This document shows positions 48,512-59,792 of a stretch of DNA of 64,000 nt, piece after piece. A program made the translations under genes and the position numbers. The notes under the pieces were generated by a model. The model was not told where the DNA came from. It saw only the letters and a program-made list of their open reading frames with translations, and made no database searches. Source of the DNA: Microtetraspora fusca (GTDB taxonomy: Bacteria > Actinomycetota > Actinomycetes > Streptosporangiales > Streptosporangiaceae); assembly GCF_001570365.1 (NCBI RefSeq), contig NZ_BBYK01000055.1:98932-162931 (forward strand). Direction: 5' to 3'. How positions within the stretch are numbered: the stretch's first letter is position 1; each line of letters begins with the position of its first letter.

Positions 48512-50353
48512 TCAGATGGTGACCCGCACCCCGTACTCCTCCATCCAGGCGTTGAACTGGACGAACTGCTCCATGGCGGTCCTGTTCTCCTGGAGGCTGG
48601 TCGTGCCCACCTCGTGGTCGAGGACGTTCCGTGCCTTGGTCAGATCGAGCAGCGGCGCGAGCGCGAGGTCGTCCCGGCCGAGCAGCCGAGCCGTCTCCGC
48701 CTGGAGCGCCCGCTCGTACGCCGGGTCCTGCGTCGAGGGGTACGGGCTCTTGCGGCGCTCGACGACGGAGCGGGGGAGGACATCCTGGGTCGCGGCGCGC
48801 AGGAGGCTCTTCTCCCGGCCGTCGAACGTCTTCATCGCCCACGGGGTGTTGAAGACGTACTCCACCAGGCGGTGGTCGCAGAACGGGACACGCACCTCAA
48901 GGCCGACGGCCATGCTCATCCGGTCCTTGCGGTCGAGCAGGATCTGCACGAAGCGGGTGAGGTGCATGTGGCTCACCTCGCGCATCCGCTTCTGCAGGCC
49001 GCTCTCTCCGGGCAGCGACTCCACCTCGGCCAGCGCCTGCTGGTACGCGTCCGCCCGGTAGGCGGGGATGTCCAGCTTGCGCAGCAGCGGCTCGTCGAAC
49101 AGCGTGGTGAGGCCGTTGCGGTGGCCGACGCCGACGGTGGCCAGCCAGGGGAAGGTCCCCGCGTTCACCGTCTCCGGGTCGTGGAACCATCGGTAGCCGC
49201 CGAACACCTCGTCCGCGGACTCGCCGGACAGCGCCACCGTCGAGCGCTCCCTGATCGCCTTGAACAGCAGGTAGAGCGACGTGTCCATGTCGCCCATGCC
49301 CGCCGGGATGTCACGCGCCCGCAGCGCCGCGGCGCGTACGACCGGGTTCATCAGGTCGGCGGAGTTCAGCACGATGTCGGTGTGGTCCGCGCCGATGTGC
49401 TCGACCACGTCCTTGACGTACGGCCCGTCGGGGGTGTCGCGCATGGTGTCGGGCTGGAAGTTCTCGGTGTACCCGGCGAAGTCGACGGAGAACGAGCGCA
49501 CCTTGGTCGATCCCAGGGACCGTGCGGCCAGCGCGGTCACCGCGCTGGAGTCGAGACCACCGGACAGCAGCGTGCACAGCGGCACGTCCGAGATGAGCTG
49601 GCGGCCGACGATGTCGTCCAGCAGCCCGCGGATCGTGGAGATCGTGGTGGGGAGGTCGTCGGTGTGCTCGCGGGACTCGAGCCGCCAGTAGCGGCGCTTG
49701 GTCAGCCCCTCACGGCGGACCCGGACAATCTGGCCGGGACGGACCTCGTACATGCCCCGGTAGACGGCGCTCTCGGGCGTCTTGACGAAGGCGAGCAGCT
49801 CGCGCAGCCCGTCGGCGTCGACCACCCGCTCGGCGAGCGGGTTGGCGAGGATCGCCTTGGGCTCGGAGCCGAACAGCACCCCGGACGGGGTCGGGTAGTA
49901 GTACAGCGGCTTGATGCCCATCCGGTCGCGGACCAGGAGCAGCTCCTCGCGGCGCGCGTCCCAGATCGCGAAGGCGTACATGCCGTTGAACCGGTCGACG
50001 AAGTCCTCGCCCCACTCCAGGTACGCCTCCAGGACGACCTCGGTGTCGCTCTCGGTGCGGAAGCGGTGGCCGCGGGCGGCCAGTTCGGCGCGCAGCTCGC
50101 GGAAGTTGTAGACCTCGCCGCTGTAGGTGAGGACGGCGAGCACCCGCCCGTCGTGTTCCGCCGCCATCGGCTGGCGGCCGCCCTCGATGTCGATGATGGC
50201 GAGCCTGCGGTGACCGAGTGCCGCGTGCGGCTCCGTCCACAGTCCCTCGGCGTCCGGGCCCCGGCACGACATGGTCTCGGTCATGGCGAGAGCGACGTCG
50301 CGCTCGGCTCTCAAATCACGGTCGTAGTCGACCCAACCGGCTATACCGCACAT
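48512..50353 (-). CDS. asnB: asparagine synthase (glutamine-hydrolysing)
   Basis: A 613-aa class II glutamine amidotransferase/asparagine synthetase. The mature N-terminal nucleophile Cys2 (MCGIAGW) and glutaminase domain (about 1-215, RGPDAEG, YSGEVYNFRELR) are followed by an ATP-pyrophosphatase domain with PP-loop SGGLDSSA (about 260). ATG 50353 follows GGGGGCAAAGAAG. It makes Asn from Asp and Gln. It stands alone and is not linked to the RiPP cluster, although lasso-type clusters use similar proteins. Confidence 0.92.
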   Translation of the reverse strand: MCGIAGWVDYDRDLRAERDVALAMTETMSCRGPDAEGLWTEPHAALGHRRLAIIDIEGGRQPMAAEHDGRVLAVLTYSGEVYNFRELRAELAARGHRFRTESDTEVVLEAYLEWGEDFVDRFNGMYAFAIWDARREELLLVRDRMGIKPLYYYPTPSGVLFGSEPKAILANPLAERVVDADGLRELLAFVKTPESAVYRGMYEVRPGQIVRVRREGLTKRRYWRLESREHTDDLPTTISTIRGLLDDIVGRQLISDVPLCTLLSGGLDSSAVTALAARSLGSTKVRSFSVDFAGYTENFQPDTMRDTPDGPYVKDVVEHIGADHTDIVLNSADLMNPVVRAAALRARDIPAGMGDMDTSLYLLFKAIRERSTVALSGESADEVFGGYRWFHDPETVNAGTFPWLATVGVGHRNGLTTLFDEPLLRKLDIPAYRADAYQQALAEVESLPGESGLQKRMREVSHMHLTRFVQILLDRKDRMSMAVGLEVRVPFCDHRLVEYVFNTPWAMKTFDGREKSLLRAATQDVLPRSVVERRKSPYPSTQDPAYERALQAETARLLGRDDLALAPLLDLTKARNVLDHEVGTTSLQENRTAMEQFVQFNAWMEEYGVRVTI

Positions 50354-50520
50354 CTTCTTTGCCCCCTAGCGTGAAGAAGTTAGTACAGCTAAGCAAACGC
50401 GTGACCAGGGCGAATTATGCCCGGCCTGCCCCTGAGCCAGCTCCACGATCTCCGTAAATCCCGACAAATGACAGATAAAGTGACCTGTTGCCACTTATGT
50501 GACAGATGGGGTGCGTCATC

Positions 50521-50555
50521 GCCCCTCGCCGAGCCGTTCAGGCTCGACTCGGGGC
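50521..50555 (-). terminator. likely terminator of the trkH-trkA operon
   Basis: GCCCC and CGAGCC pair with GGCTCG and GGGGC around a GTTCA loop (one internal bulge), about 60 bases past the trkA stop. A short purine-rich triplication (GCAGAGGCAGGG-like, 50557-50601) lies between. Confidence 0.5.
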
Positions 50556-50611
50556 CCAGAGGCAGGGCGCAGAGGCAGGGGGGCAGAGGCAGGGGGCAGG
50601 GGAGCTTGGGC

Positions 50612-51274
50612 TTAGGGGAGTTCGGCGAAGCGCTCGACGTTGTCGCTCCTGCCGGAGACGAGCACGATGTCGCCGTACGACAGCTCGGTGTCGGGGGTGG
50701 CGTAGGTGAACTCCTCGCCGGGGCTCTTCACCGCGACGATCGTCACGCCGTACTTGCGGCGCAGCTTGGACTCCCCCAGCGGGACGCCCACGAACTCCTT
50801 GGGCGGGTGCGTCTTGACCAGGGCGAAGTCCTCGTCCACCTCGAGATAGTCGAGCATCCGGCCGCTGACCATGTGCGCGACCCGCTCGCCCATGTCGTGC
50901 TCGGGGAAGACGACGTGGTGGGCGCCGATCCGGTTCAGGATCTGGCCGTGCTGCCGGCTGACCGCCTTGGCCCAGATGTCCTCGAGCTCCAGCTCCACCA
51001 GCAGCGAGGTGGCGAGGATGCTCGCCTCCAGGTCGCTGCCGATGGCGACCACGGCGCGGAAGAAGTCGGGCACGCCGAGCTGGCGCAGCGCCTCGATGTC
51101 GGTCGCGTCGGCGGCCGCGATGTTCGTGATCTGCCCGGCCAGGCTCTGCACCTTCTTGGGCCTACTGTCGATGGCCAGAACCTCGGTGCCCCTGCGCGCC
51201 AACTCCAGCGCGAGGGAGCTGCCGAAGCGGCCGAGCCCGATGACCACGACCGGGTCGTTTCTCTTGTCAGCCAA
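50612..51274 (-). CDS. TrkA/KtrA-type potassium uptake regulatory subunit
   Basis: A 220-aa cytosolic RCK protein. The Rossmann motif GLGRFG is near 13-18, the RCK_N domain spans 1-125 and RCK_C about 140-220. It gates the K+ channel subunit in response to nucleotides. The start seems to be TTG 51274, inside the last codons of the TrkH gene (8-base overlap), which implies translational coupling. Confidence 0.9.
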   Translation of the reverse strand: MADKRNDPVVVIGLGRFGSSLALELARRGTEVLAIDSRPKKVQSLAGQITNIAAADATDIEALRQLGVPDFFRAVVAIGSDLEASILATSLLVELELEDIWAKAVSRQHGQILNRIGAHHVVFPEHDMGERVAHMVSGRMLDYLEVDEDFALVKTHPPKEFVGVPLGESKLRRKYGVTIVAVKSPGEEFTYATPDTELSYGDIVLVSGRSDNVERFAELP

Positions 51275-52631
51275 CGATCACTCGCTCCTCGGGTAGTTCG
51301 TATCGCCGCGTGCGCTCCTTGAGGGCGAGCGCCGAGCCGAGCGTGAGGGGGCCGATCCTGCCGATGAACATGAGCACCACCAGTAGCAGGTGTCCGGCCG
51401 GGGGCACATCGGCGGTGATGCCGGTGGACAGGCCCGTCGTGCTGAACGCCGAGACGGCCTCGAACAGCACTCGATCCAGGCTGTGCGGGGTCATGACGAG
51501 CAGCACGTACGTGGACACGGCGACCAGGGCGACGCCGAGCATGCAGATGGCCACCGCCTGGCGCTGCGCGGACTCGGTGAGCCTGCGGTGTCCGATGTTG
51601 ACCTGGGTCTCGCCCCGCATCTCGGCCCAGATGACGAAGGCGAGCAGCCCGAACGTGGTGACCTTGACCCCGCCCCCGGTGCCGGCGCTGCCCGCGCCGA
51701 TGAACATGAGGACGTCGGTGGCCAGCCAGCTCGACGGCGCCATCTGGGAGACGTCGATGGTGTTGAAACCGGACGAGCGCGGCATGACGGCCGTGAAGAA
51801 GCTGGCCAGCAGCTTGTCGGAGTCGTCGAGGGCGCCCATGGTGCCGGGGTTGCGCCACTCGGTCATCAGGAACACCAGCGTTCCCATCGAGAGCAGGAGC
51901 GCGGTGACGACGACCGTGACCCGGGTGAGCACCGACCAGTGGCTGGGCCGCCGCCAGGAGCGCAGCAGCTCGAACACCACAGGGACGCCCAGCCCGCCGA
52001 CGATCACCGCTCCGGCGACGGTCAGGCAGATCCACGGATCGGACACGAACCGCGTCAAACTGTCTGGCCACAGCGAGAATCCGGCGTTGTTGAACGCGGA
52101 GATGGCGTGGAAGACGCCATGGTAGACCGCCTCACCGAACGGCTCGCCGTACCCGATCATCAGCCTGCCGGTGAGGATCACCGCCACGATCGTCTCGGAG
52201 ACGAGGCTGAAGGCGATGACGTTGCGGACCACCCGGCGAGCGTCGGCCACGGTGAGCGTACTGGTCTGGGCCTGGGCCATGAGGCGGGCGCGCAACCCCA
52301 TCCGGTTCGAGACGAGCATGGTGAACAGGGTGGCCAGCATCATGATCCCGAACCCGCCGACCTGAACGAGCCCGGCGATCACTCCCTCGCCGAAGCCCGA
52401 CCAGTGCCCGCCGGTGTCGACGATGGCCAGCCCCGTCACACAGACGGCGGAGGTCGCGGTGAACAGCGCGGCCCCCCAGTCAGCGGGCTCACCCGAGGTA
52501 GTGGCGATCGGGAGCCGTAGGAGAAGGGTGCCGACAAGGATCACGCTGCCGAACACGGTCGCCAGGACCTGTGTCGGGTTCTGGAACCGGTCGAGTACGG
52601 CCGAGCCCCACCCGGCCTGCCGCACCTTCAC
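51267..52631 (-). CDS. TrkH/KtrB-type potassium transporter subunit
   Basis: A 454-aa membrane protein with four M1-P-M2 repeats. Filter-like turns are seen as TSAVCVTGLA, ISAFNNAGFS, MPRSSGFNT and VSAFSTTGLS, so a K+-conducting pore is expected. I use GTG 52631, 15 residues before FQNPTQV; earlier starts (ATG 52712, or 52865) would add an unusual basic Leu/Cys segment and none has a good ribosome site. The start is uncertain. Operon with trkA; divergent from gdhA. Confidence 0.88.
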   Translation of the reverse strand: MKVRQAGWGSAVLDRFQNPTQVLATVFGSVILVGTLLLRLPIATTSGEPADWGAALFTATSAVCVTGLAIVDTGGHWSGFGEGVIAGLVQVGGFGIMMLATLFTMLVSNRMGLRARLMAQAQTSTLTVADARRVVRNVIAFSLVSETIVAVILTGRLMIGYGEPFGEAVYHGVFHAISAFNNAGFSLWPDSLTRFVSDPWICLTVAGAVIVGGLGVPVVFELLRSWRRPSHWSVLTRVTVVVTALLLSMGTLVFLMTEWRNPGTMGALDDSDKLLASFFTAVMPRSSGFNTIDVSQMAPSSWLATDVLMFIGAGSAGTGGGVKVTTFGLLAFVIWAEMRGETQVNIGHRRLTESAQRQAVAICMLGVALVAVSTYVLLVMTPHSLDRVLFEAVSAFSTTGLSTGITADVPPAGHLLLVVLMFIGRIGPLTLGSALALKERTRRYELPEERVIVG

Positions 52632-52852
52632 TTCGTCGGCCCTGTCAGAGAAGACCGCCGCACCACGGAACGCCTCCGTCAAGAGAGCATCAAGAGACCT
52701 ACAACAGAGCATGGCAGAGAGGCCACGTAAGCGACCCACCGTAACAGGAGCCGCAGGTAAAAGCCGACGCCAACCGCCTTTGTCCGAAATATGGACGCAA
52801 AGCGGCCTTGACGTGCCGATCCGGCATAACAACGCCAAGTCGGGACTCATAA

Positions 52853-54244
<1,392 letters not shown>

Positions 54245-54475
54245 GCGACCGGCACGCGTGATCCGAGCATGACCTGAGCGTGATCTGAGCAGATCCGAGC
54301 AGGATGTCTCCCGTCCCGGGGAAGCCGCCGCACCTTCCTCCGGCGACGGGCGAGACGCCGCACCCCCCTCGCGTACTCCCCTGGTCGTACTCGACGTGTC
54401 TCTGGCCGGACGACGACGGCACGGGCGTGATGGGACAGGATCCTCCCGAACCCACGTATCTGAAGGGAGCGCACC

Positions 54476-54919
54476 GTGCGCAGGGTCTACGTCGCGCTGG
54501 CCGGCCTGCAACTGCTCGCCGTACTCGCGCAGTTCTACTTCGCGGGGATCGGCGCCTTCGACAAGCCACAGGCCGACGACTCGTACGGGCTGCACGCCAC
54601 GCTCGGGATGATGGTCATCCCGGTCCTGTCTCTGGTGGTCACCGTGGTGGCCACGCTGGCGAAGGCACCGGGCCGCCTGATCGGCCTGAGCATCCTGCCG
54701 CTCGGCCTGGTCGTCGTCCAGATGTTGATCATCATCCTGGGCCGGGCGCTGAACGACAGCACCGGCAACACCACCGCCGGGTCGCTCGCCGTGCTCGGCC
54801 TGCACGCGGTCAACGGCCTGGCGATCATGGGCGTCGCCGGGCAGGTGCTCGCCGGAGCCCGCCGGCTCGCGTCCGCTGACGGAGCGGCTCCGAAGAACGT
54901 GACGGCGCCGGTGTCATGA
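54476..54919 (+). CDS. DUF6220-like four-TM membrane protein
   Basis: A 147-aa integral membrane protein with four helices (about 4-24, 42-62, 70-92 and 102-124). His residues in the second and fourth helices (YGLHATLG, VLGLHAVNG) are spaced like heme or metal ligands in small cytochrome-like membrane proteins, though this is speculative. GTG 54476 follows AAGGGAGC. It overlaps the multicopper oxidase gene (ATGA) and is probably its partner. Confidence 0.65.
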   Translation: MRRVYVALAGLQLLAVLAQFYFAGIGAFDKPQADDSYGLHATLGMMVIPVLSLVVTVVATLAKAPGRLIGLSILPLGLVVVQMLIIILGRALNDSTGNTTAGSLAVLGLHAVNGLAIMGVAGQVLAGARRLASADGAAPKNVTAPVS

Positions 54920-56913
54920 CCGTTTCGGGGCTGCTCGCGCTCGACCTTCTCGCCTCGGCCCTGACCACGCTCGCGTGGCTCGGGGCCGGGGCGGCGGCCG
55001 CCGTCCGGCGTCCGAAAACGGCGCTGGCCGTGCTTCCCGTGGCCGTGCTGCTGACGCTGGCCCGGATGGGCTGCGTGATCATGCTCGCCCGGGCCGGCTG
55101 GTGGTTCGTCCAGGAGAAGGTCATCATCGCGGTGCCCCTTCTCGGCCTCGCCGTCCTGGTCGCGGCCGTGCTCGCCGGGCCGCGCCTGGTCCGGGCGGCC
55201 CGCGGGCGCGGGGTCGCCGCGGCCCGGCCGATCGTGGTCATGCCCCTGTTCGGCGCCGGATTCGCCGCCGCGGCCGGGCTGGCGCACACCCTCCTGCTCG
55301 GCTATCCCGCGACCTGGAGTACCGGCCTGCTCACGATCGCGTTCCTCGGGGTGGCCCTGCTGGTGAGCTGGCGGATCGCCTGCCCTCCCGTACGCGGCCT
55401 GCGCCCCGGCATGTCCGCGATCCTCGCGGTCGGCCTGCTCGGGACCGGGCTGGCGCTCGCGCCGGGCGAGACGAGCGACCTCGGCGGCGTCTCCGAGGAA
55501 CAGCACGCGCAGCACGACCGGCACGGGCAGCAGGCCGTGCCGGTGACCTCGCTGCGCGGCCCGGCCGCCCCGGCCGAGGGCAGCAGGGTGCGCCGGTACA
55601 TGCTGACCGCGCGCACCTCCACCATCGCCCTGTCGTCCGGGCAGCAGGTCTCCGCCTGGACGTTCAACGGCCAGGTGCCCGGCCCGCCGATCATCGCCGT
55701 CGAGGGCGACCTGATCGAGGTACGGCTGCGCAACGCCGACATCGAGTCGGGCGTGACGCTCCACTGGCACGGCTACGACGTGCCCTCCGGCGAGGACGGC
55801 GTCCCCGGCCTGACCCAGAACGCGGTCATGCCCGGCGAGGAGTTCGTCTATCGCTTCCTCGCCACCCAGGTCGGCACGTACTGGTACCACACCCACGAGG
55901 TGTCCGACCTCGGCGTGCGGATGGGGTTGTACGGCACCCTCGTGGTCCGCCCGCGTTCCGCCCCCAGAACCGAGGGCGTGGACCTCACCCTCCCTGTGCA
56001 CACGTTCTCCGGGAGGACCGTCCTCGGCAACCACGACCAGCCCATCGAGCAGCGGGCCGCCCCCGGCATGCCGGTGCGCCTGCGCCTGGTCAACACCGAC
56101 AACACGCCGCACCGGTTCGCCCTGACCGGCACGCCGTACCGGCTGGCGGCGATCGACGGCAACAACGTGAACGAGCCCGGCGAGATCAGCGAGGTGGGCC
56201 TGCGGCTACCCGCCGGGAGCCGGTACGACCTCGTCTTCACCATGCCGCTCGAACTCGAGCCGTCCCGGGACGGAGGGGTGCGGCTGATCGTGGACGACCG
56301 CACCGAGGGGCTGCGGCTGGTGCCCCCGGCATCGGGCACGTCCCAGGCCAGGACTCCCTCCGAGACCCCGGGGACCGCCGCCACTCCCTCCCCAGGACCG
56401 TCCGGCCCGGTGACGTCCACCGCGAGCTGGCCGGAGCTCGACCCCCTCGCGTACGGGCGGCCCACAGCGCCGCCGTTCGACCCCGGCGCACCGGACGACC
56501 GCAGGTTCACCCTCGTCCTGGACCAGGGCCTGGCCATGGTCAACGGCCGACCGGCGTACGCCCACACGGTCAACGGGCAGGCGTTCCCCTCCATCCCCAC
56601 GCAGATGGTGGCGGAGGGTGACCTCGTCCGGATCAAGGTCGTGAACCGGGGCCGCGAGACCCACCCCTGGCACCTCCACGGGCACCGGGTGCTCGTGCTC
56701 AGCCGCGACGGCCGCCCGCCGACCGGCAGCCCCCTGTACGTCGACACCTTCGACGTACGCCCCGGAGAGGTGTGGGAGGTGGCCTTCCGCGCCACCAACC
56801 CCGGCATGTGGATGAACCACTGCCACAACCTCGCCCACGCCGACATGGGCATGGCCCTCCACCTCGCGTACGAGGGCGTCACCACGCCCTTCCACGGAGC
56901 ACACGGCGGGTGA
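54916..56913 (+). CDS. membrane-anchored multicopper oxidase
   Basis: A 665-aa protein. About five N-terminal membrane helices (1-180) carry an external multicopper oxidase with cupredoxin modules. All four copper motifs are present: LHWHGY, YWYHTHE, HPWHLHGH and HCHNLAHADMGM, giving a T1 site with Met and a full trinuclear cluster. A Pro/Thr/Ser-rich spacer (about 475-505) separates the modules. It oxidises metals or phenolic compounds outside the membrane using O2. The membrane-helix fusion is less usual than the soluble laccase form. Confidence 0.9.
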   Translation: MTVSGLLALDLLASALTTLAWLGAGAAAAVRRPKTALAVLPVAVLLTLARMGCVIMLARAGWWFVQEKVIIAVPLLGLAVLVAAVLAGPRLVRAARGRGVAAARPIVVMPLFGAGFAAAAGLAHTLLLGYPATWSTGLLTIAFLGVALLVSWRIACPPVRGLRPGMSAILAVGLLGTGLALAPGETSDLGGVSEEQHAQHDRHGQQAVPVTSLRGPAAPAEGSRVRRYMLTARTSTIALSSGQQVSAWTFNGQVPGPPIIAVEGDLIEVRLRNADIESGVTLHWHGYDVPSGEDGVPGLTQNAVMPGEEFVYRFLATQVGTYWYHTHEVSDLGVRMGLYGTLVVRPRSAPRTEGVDLTLPVHTFSGRTVLGNHDQPIEQRAAPGMPVRLRLVNTDNTPHRFALTGTPYRLAAIDGNNVNEPGEISEVGLRLPAGSRYDLVFTMPLELEPSRDGGVRLIVDDRTEGLRLVPPASGTSQARTPSETPGTAATPSPGPSGPVTSTASWPELDPLAYGRPTAPPFDPGAPDDRRFTLVLDQGLAMVNGRPAYAHTVNGQAFPSIPTQMVAEGDLVRIKVVNRGRETHPWHLHGHRVLVLSRDGRPPTGSPLYVDTFDVRPGEVWEVAFRATNPGMWMNHCHNLAHADMGMALHLAYEGVTTPFHGAHGG

Positions 56914-56920
56914 GGCGGTT

Positions 56921-57892
56921 TCAGGTGGTCGCCGGCGCTTCCGGCGTGACGACCGGCTTGCGGCGCGGTGATCCGAGGAGGCCCTGCGAGACGGCGACTC
57001 CGAACAGGACGATGAGGCCGCCGACGGGCTGGTACCAAGCGATCTGCTCGTGCAGCACGATCACGCCGACCACGATCGAGAACACCGGCATCAGGTACGT
57101 CACCATCGACGACCGGCTCGCCCCGATCAGCCGGATGTTCCGCATGCTGAGCACGAACGCGAGCCCGCTGCCGAGCGCACCCAGCGCCACCACACTCCCG
57201 ACCACCTCGATCGACAACGACCACGGCGCGGGTGGTGCCTGCCCGGTGACGATCGGCGCCACGATCGCGAGCTGGATCGTCGCCGACAGCAACAAGCTGG
57301 CGGAAAGCGCGGTCCCGGACAAGGCCGTCCCGGCGATGAACCGCTTCTGATACGGAATCGCCAGCCCGTAGGAGACCGCCGCGAGCATGCACAGCGCCTG
57401 CCCGGTCAGGTCCGCGCCGCCCTGGACATGCCACGCACCGAGCACGACCAGCATCCCGGCGAACCCGATGACGAGACCGAGCCCCCGCTGCACCGAGAAC
57501 GTCTCGGTCCGGAAGATCAGTACCGCGATCGGTAGCACGATGAGTGGGGTGATCCCGTTCCAGATCCCCGCGAGGAGGGAGGGGATGCGCTCCTCGCCGT
57601 ACCCGAAGAGCGTCCACGGGATCGCCGAACCGATCGCGCCGACTACGAACGAGTGCATCCACAGCTTCGGGTCGCGGGGGAGTGATTCGCGCTTCACCAC
57701 GAGGATCGCGAGTAGTACGACGGAGCCGGTGCTCACCCGCCCGAGCGCGAGGTAGAGCGGCGGGAGTTCCCGCACGCCGACGGAGATGAACAGGAAACTG
57801 CAACCCCAGATCGCGGCCAACGTCAGCATCGTCGGCAACCAAGCCCGCACCGGAGCCTTGTCAGTAGTCGTCACGGCCCTCAATCCTGACAT
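56921..57892 (-). CDS. EamA/DMT-family transporter
   Basis: A 323-aa ten-helix protein made of two EamA repeats (about 15-150 and 160-305). Typical motifs: WGCSFLFISVGVRELPPLYLALGRV at the first helix and LMPVFSIVVGVIVLHEQI in the ninth. I use ATG 57892 (MSGLRAV). It is convergent with the multicopper oxidase gene, ending 7 bases from it. It probably exports metabolites or amino acids. Confidence 0.87.
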   Translation of the reverse strand: MSGLRAVTTTDKAPVRAWLPTMLTLAAIWGCSFLFISVGVRELPPLYLALGRVSTGSVVLLAILVVKRESLPRDPKLWMHSFVVGAIGSAIPWTLFGYGEERIPSLLAGIWNGITPLIVLPIAVLIFRTETFSVQRGLGLVIGFAGMLVVLGAWHVQGGADLTGQALCMLAAVSYGLAIPYQKRFIAGTALSGTALSASLLLSATIQLAIVAPIVTGQAPPAPWSLSIEVVGSVVALGALGSGLAFVLSMRNIRLIGASRSSMVTYLMPVFSIVVGVIVLHEQIAWYQPVGGLIVLFGVAVSQGLLGSPRRKPVVTPEAPATT

Positions 57893-58035
57893 CCCGCACC
57901 ACTTCACCAACAAACGGTGCTTTTCTCTCCGGATCCGGGCGCATTCGATCACGACGCGGACGTGCACCCATGGGTGCGAACAGGCTTCAGACGCCGCGCA
58001 AGGTAGAGGTGGAGTTCCAAGGGCAGGAGGGCGTC

Positions 58036-58233
58036 ATGGCTGAGACCGATCCGGAGCGCACCTCGGGTGAGCCCACGCCTCAGGTGCCCGATGACCGCGA
58101 AGACACCGGCGGGGCCGAGGCCCCGGCCGGCATCGACGCCGAAGGCCCCCCGCCTCACGTGCCCGACGACCGCAAGGGCGCGGCCGGGTTCGAGGCCTGG
58201 AGCAAGGAGGGGTCGGACCGCGAAGAAGAGTGA
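58036..58233 (+). CDS. small acidic low-complexity protein
   Basis: A 65-aa hydrophilic protein with a strong ribosome site (GGCAGGAGG) before ATG 58036. It contains an internal repeat, EPTPQVPDDRED and GPPPHVPDDRKG, and no helix-forming hydrophobic core, so it is probably disordered. Function unknown. Confidence 0.6.
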   Translation: MAETDPERTSGEPTPQVPDDREDTGGAEAPAGIDAEGPPPHVPDDRKGAAGFEAWSKEGSDREEE

Positions 58234-58320
58234 CCGTTCCTCAGCGATCCGGCAAAACATGCGGCGACCGACGTCGTCGGCCACCCGGGTCAGCGGACGT
58301 GTACGGCGACGCCGATGTGG

Positions 58321-58965
58321 CTATTCCGTGGGGGTGGCCTCGAATGCCTGGGCGACCACCCGCCGGGTCTCGTCCATCGAGGCCTGGCCGCGCTCACGTG
58401 CCACTGACGTCATCTCGACGTCGGGCATCCCGCAGGGGATGGCGAGATCCCATGGGGTGAGATCGCCGTCCACGTTGAGCGCGAACCCATGGCTGGTCAC
58501 GGCGCGGCTGGCACGCATGCCGATCGATACGATCTTGCGCCCGGTCTCCTTGGTCCAGACCCCCGTGAGCAGTTCCGAGCCCGGAGGGGTGTCACGGCGC
58601 TCAGCGGCGATCCTCAGTTCGCCGAGCGCCTCGACCAGCCGAAGCTCGACCTCGCGGATGTAGTCGACGACGCCCTCGTCGGCCCGGAGCTTCACGATCA
58701 GGTAGCCGACCAGTTGCCCAGGACCGTGATAGGTCAGCTGCCCGCCACGGCCGGTCTGCATGACGGGGATTCCGTGGGTGGGGTCGGGAAGGTGCTCCGT
58801 AGGCGTGCGCTTCCCGATCGTGAACACGCTGGGGTGGCTGAGCAACCAGAGAGTGTCCGGACGGGCGTCCTCCTGCCGCTCTTCGACCAGAGCGGCCATT
58901 CGCTCCATGGCCTTCTCATAGTCGACCAGATCATCCTGAATCAACGTCAACGGTCGTTCACGCAT
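58321..58965 (-). CDS. lipB: lipoyl(octanoyl) transferase
   Basis: A 214-aa LipB. The GRGGQLTYHGPGQ motif (72-84), Lys144 (GRKIVSIG) and the acyl-accepting Cys178 (IPCGMPD) are all present. It moves octanoyl from ACP to lipoyl domains. ATG 58965 follows GGAGGTGCCCC; the long upstream extension is rejected. No lipA is adjacent, which is unusual because actinobacteria often have lipB-lipA together. Confidence 0.94.
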   Translation of the reverse strand: MRERPLTLIQDDLVDYEKAMERMAALVEERQEDARPDTLWLLSHPSVFTIGKRTPTEHLPDPTHGIPVMQTGRGGQLTYHGPGQLVGYLIVKLRADEGVVDYIREVELRLVEALGELRIAAERRDTPPGSELLTGVWTKETGRKIVSIGMRASRAVTSHGFALNVDGDLTPWDLAIPCGMPDVEMTSVARERGQASMDETRRVVAQAFEATPTE

Positions 58966-59217
58966 GGGGCACCTCCATTCGCGAGCATAGAACGGCCCTG
59001 CAAAACGAACGCACGCACCCCGGAGCAAGGCCGCCCCCGCACCGCAAAGACGGTCCGTACCGGCGCTGGAGCCCTGATCAGCGCGTTCGGGGCACAGAGC
59101 GCGTACAGGCGCGGCACGTCGAGGCGCGCGGAGACACAGACGGAGGCCGCGGCGCGTCGACGCGCCCAGGTGGCCTGGACGCGGCGGCGCGGACGGCACA
59201 GCACCGGATGCCGAGGA

Positions 59218-59406
59218 TCAGTAGTACGTGCGCGGGGGCGCGACGGGGATGAAGACCCACATGATCAGGTAGATGACGAACTGCGGTCCGGGAAGCAGAC
59301 AGGACAGGAGGAACAGCAGCCGGACAAGGGTGGGCGGCATACCGAAGCGCTCCGCGATGCCTCCGCAGACCCCCGCGATCACCCTGTGTTCTCTGGATCG
59401 GTACAT
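59218..59406 (-). CDS. PspC-domain membrane protein
   Basis: A 62-aa protein almost entirely made of a PspC domain: RVIAGVCGGIAERFGMPPTLVRLLF and a membrane helix (about 35-55, GPQFVIYLIMWVFIPV). PspC proteins take part in envelope stress responses. ATG 59406 follows GGGGG at a longer spacing. It is a single gene, divergent from the CsbD gene. Confidence 0.88.
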   Translation of the reverse strand: MYRSREHRVIAGVCGGIAERFGMPPTLVRLLFLLSCLLPGPQFVIYLIMWVFIPVAPPRTYY

Positions 59407-59570
59407 GAAGATTGACCCCCTTCTCACCTGGTCGAACGAACCTCCAGGAAGATCCGGTTCCGCCGCGAACCCTGACAAAACCCTGAGATAGTCCAGGGGT
59501 TTGCTTGCCCTTACAACGGACAGTTCTCCACATGGCGGACAATCCGCCACATAACGGAAGGAAGTCTGAC

Positions 59571-59744
59571 ATGGGTAAGGATGACAAGATTTCCAACAAG
59601 GCTCAGGAACTCAAGGGCAAGGCCAAGGAGCGCCTCGGCGAGATGACCGACGACGAGCGCCAGCAAGCCGAGGGCAAGGCCGAGAAGACCAAGGGCAACA
59701 TCAAGCAGGCCGGCGAGAAGATAAAGGACGCGTTCAAGGACTGA
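59571..59744 (+). CDS. CsbD-family stress protein
   Basis: A 57-aa hydrophilic CsbD-like protein rich in Lys, Glu and Gly: NKAQELKGKAKERLGEMTDDERQQAEGKAEKTKGNIKQ split over two amphipathic segments. ATG 59571 follows GGAAGGAAG. In its leader, TGGCGGA-CAA-TCCGCCA (59533-59549) forms an inverted repeat. It is usually part of the general stress response and sits beside PspC. Confidence 0.9.
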   Translation: MGKDDKISNKAQELKGKAKERLGEMTDDERQQAEGKAEKTKGNIKQAGEKIKDAFKD

Positions 59745-59758
59745 TCGGCATGAACGAG

Positions 59759-59792
59759 CGGGCGGCGGGGCTTCCACGGGCCCCGTCGCCCG
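59759..59792 (+). terminator. terminator after the CsbD gene
   Basis: CGGGCGGCGGGGC pairs with GCCCCGTCGCCCG (one internal mismatch), followed by TTT, 15 bases after the stop. Confidence 0.75.

Noticed and set aside
48512-50353. Asparagine synthase as a lasso-peptide cyclase
   Set aside because: Both domains and catalytic motifs are those of housekeeping AsnB; no precursor, RRE protein or transglutaminase-like protease nearby.
50557-50601. GCAGAGGCAGGG-like triplicate
   Set aside because: Short, imperfect, purine-rich low-complexity sequence with no evident function.
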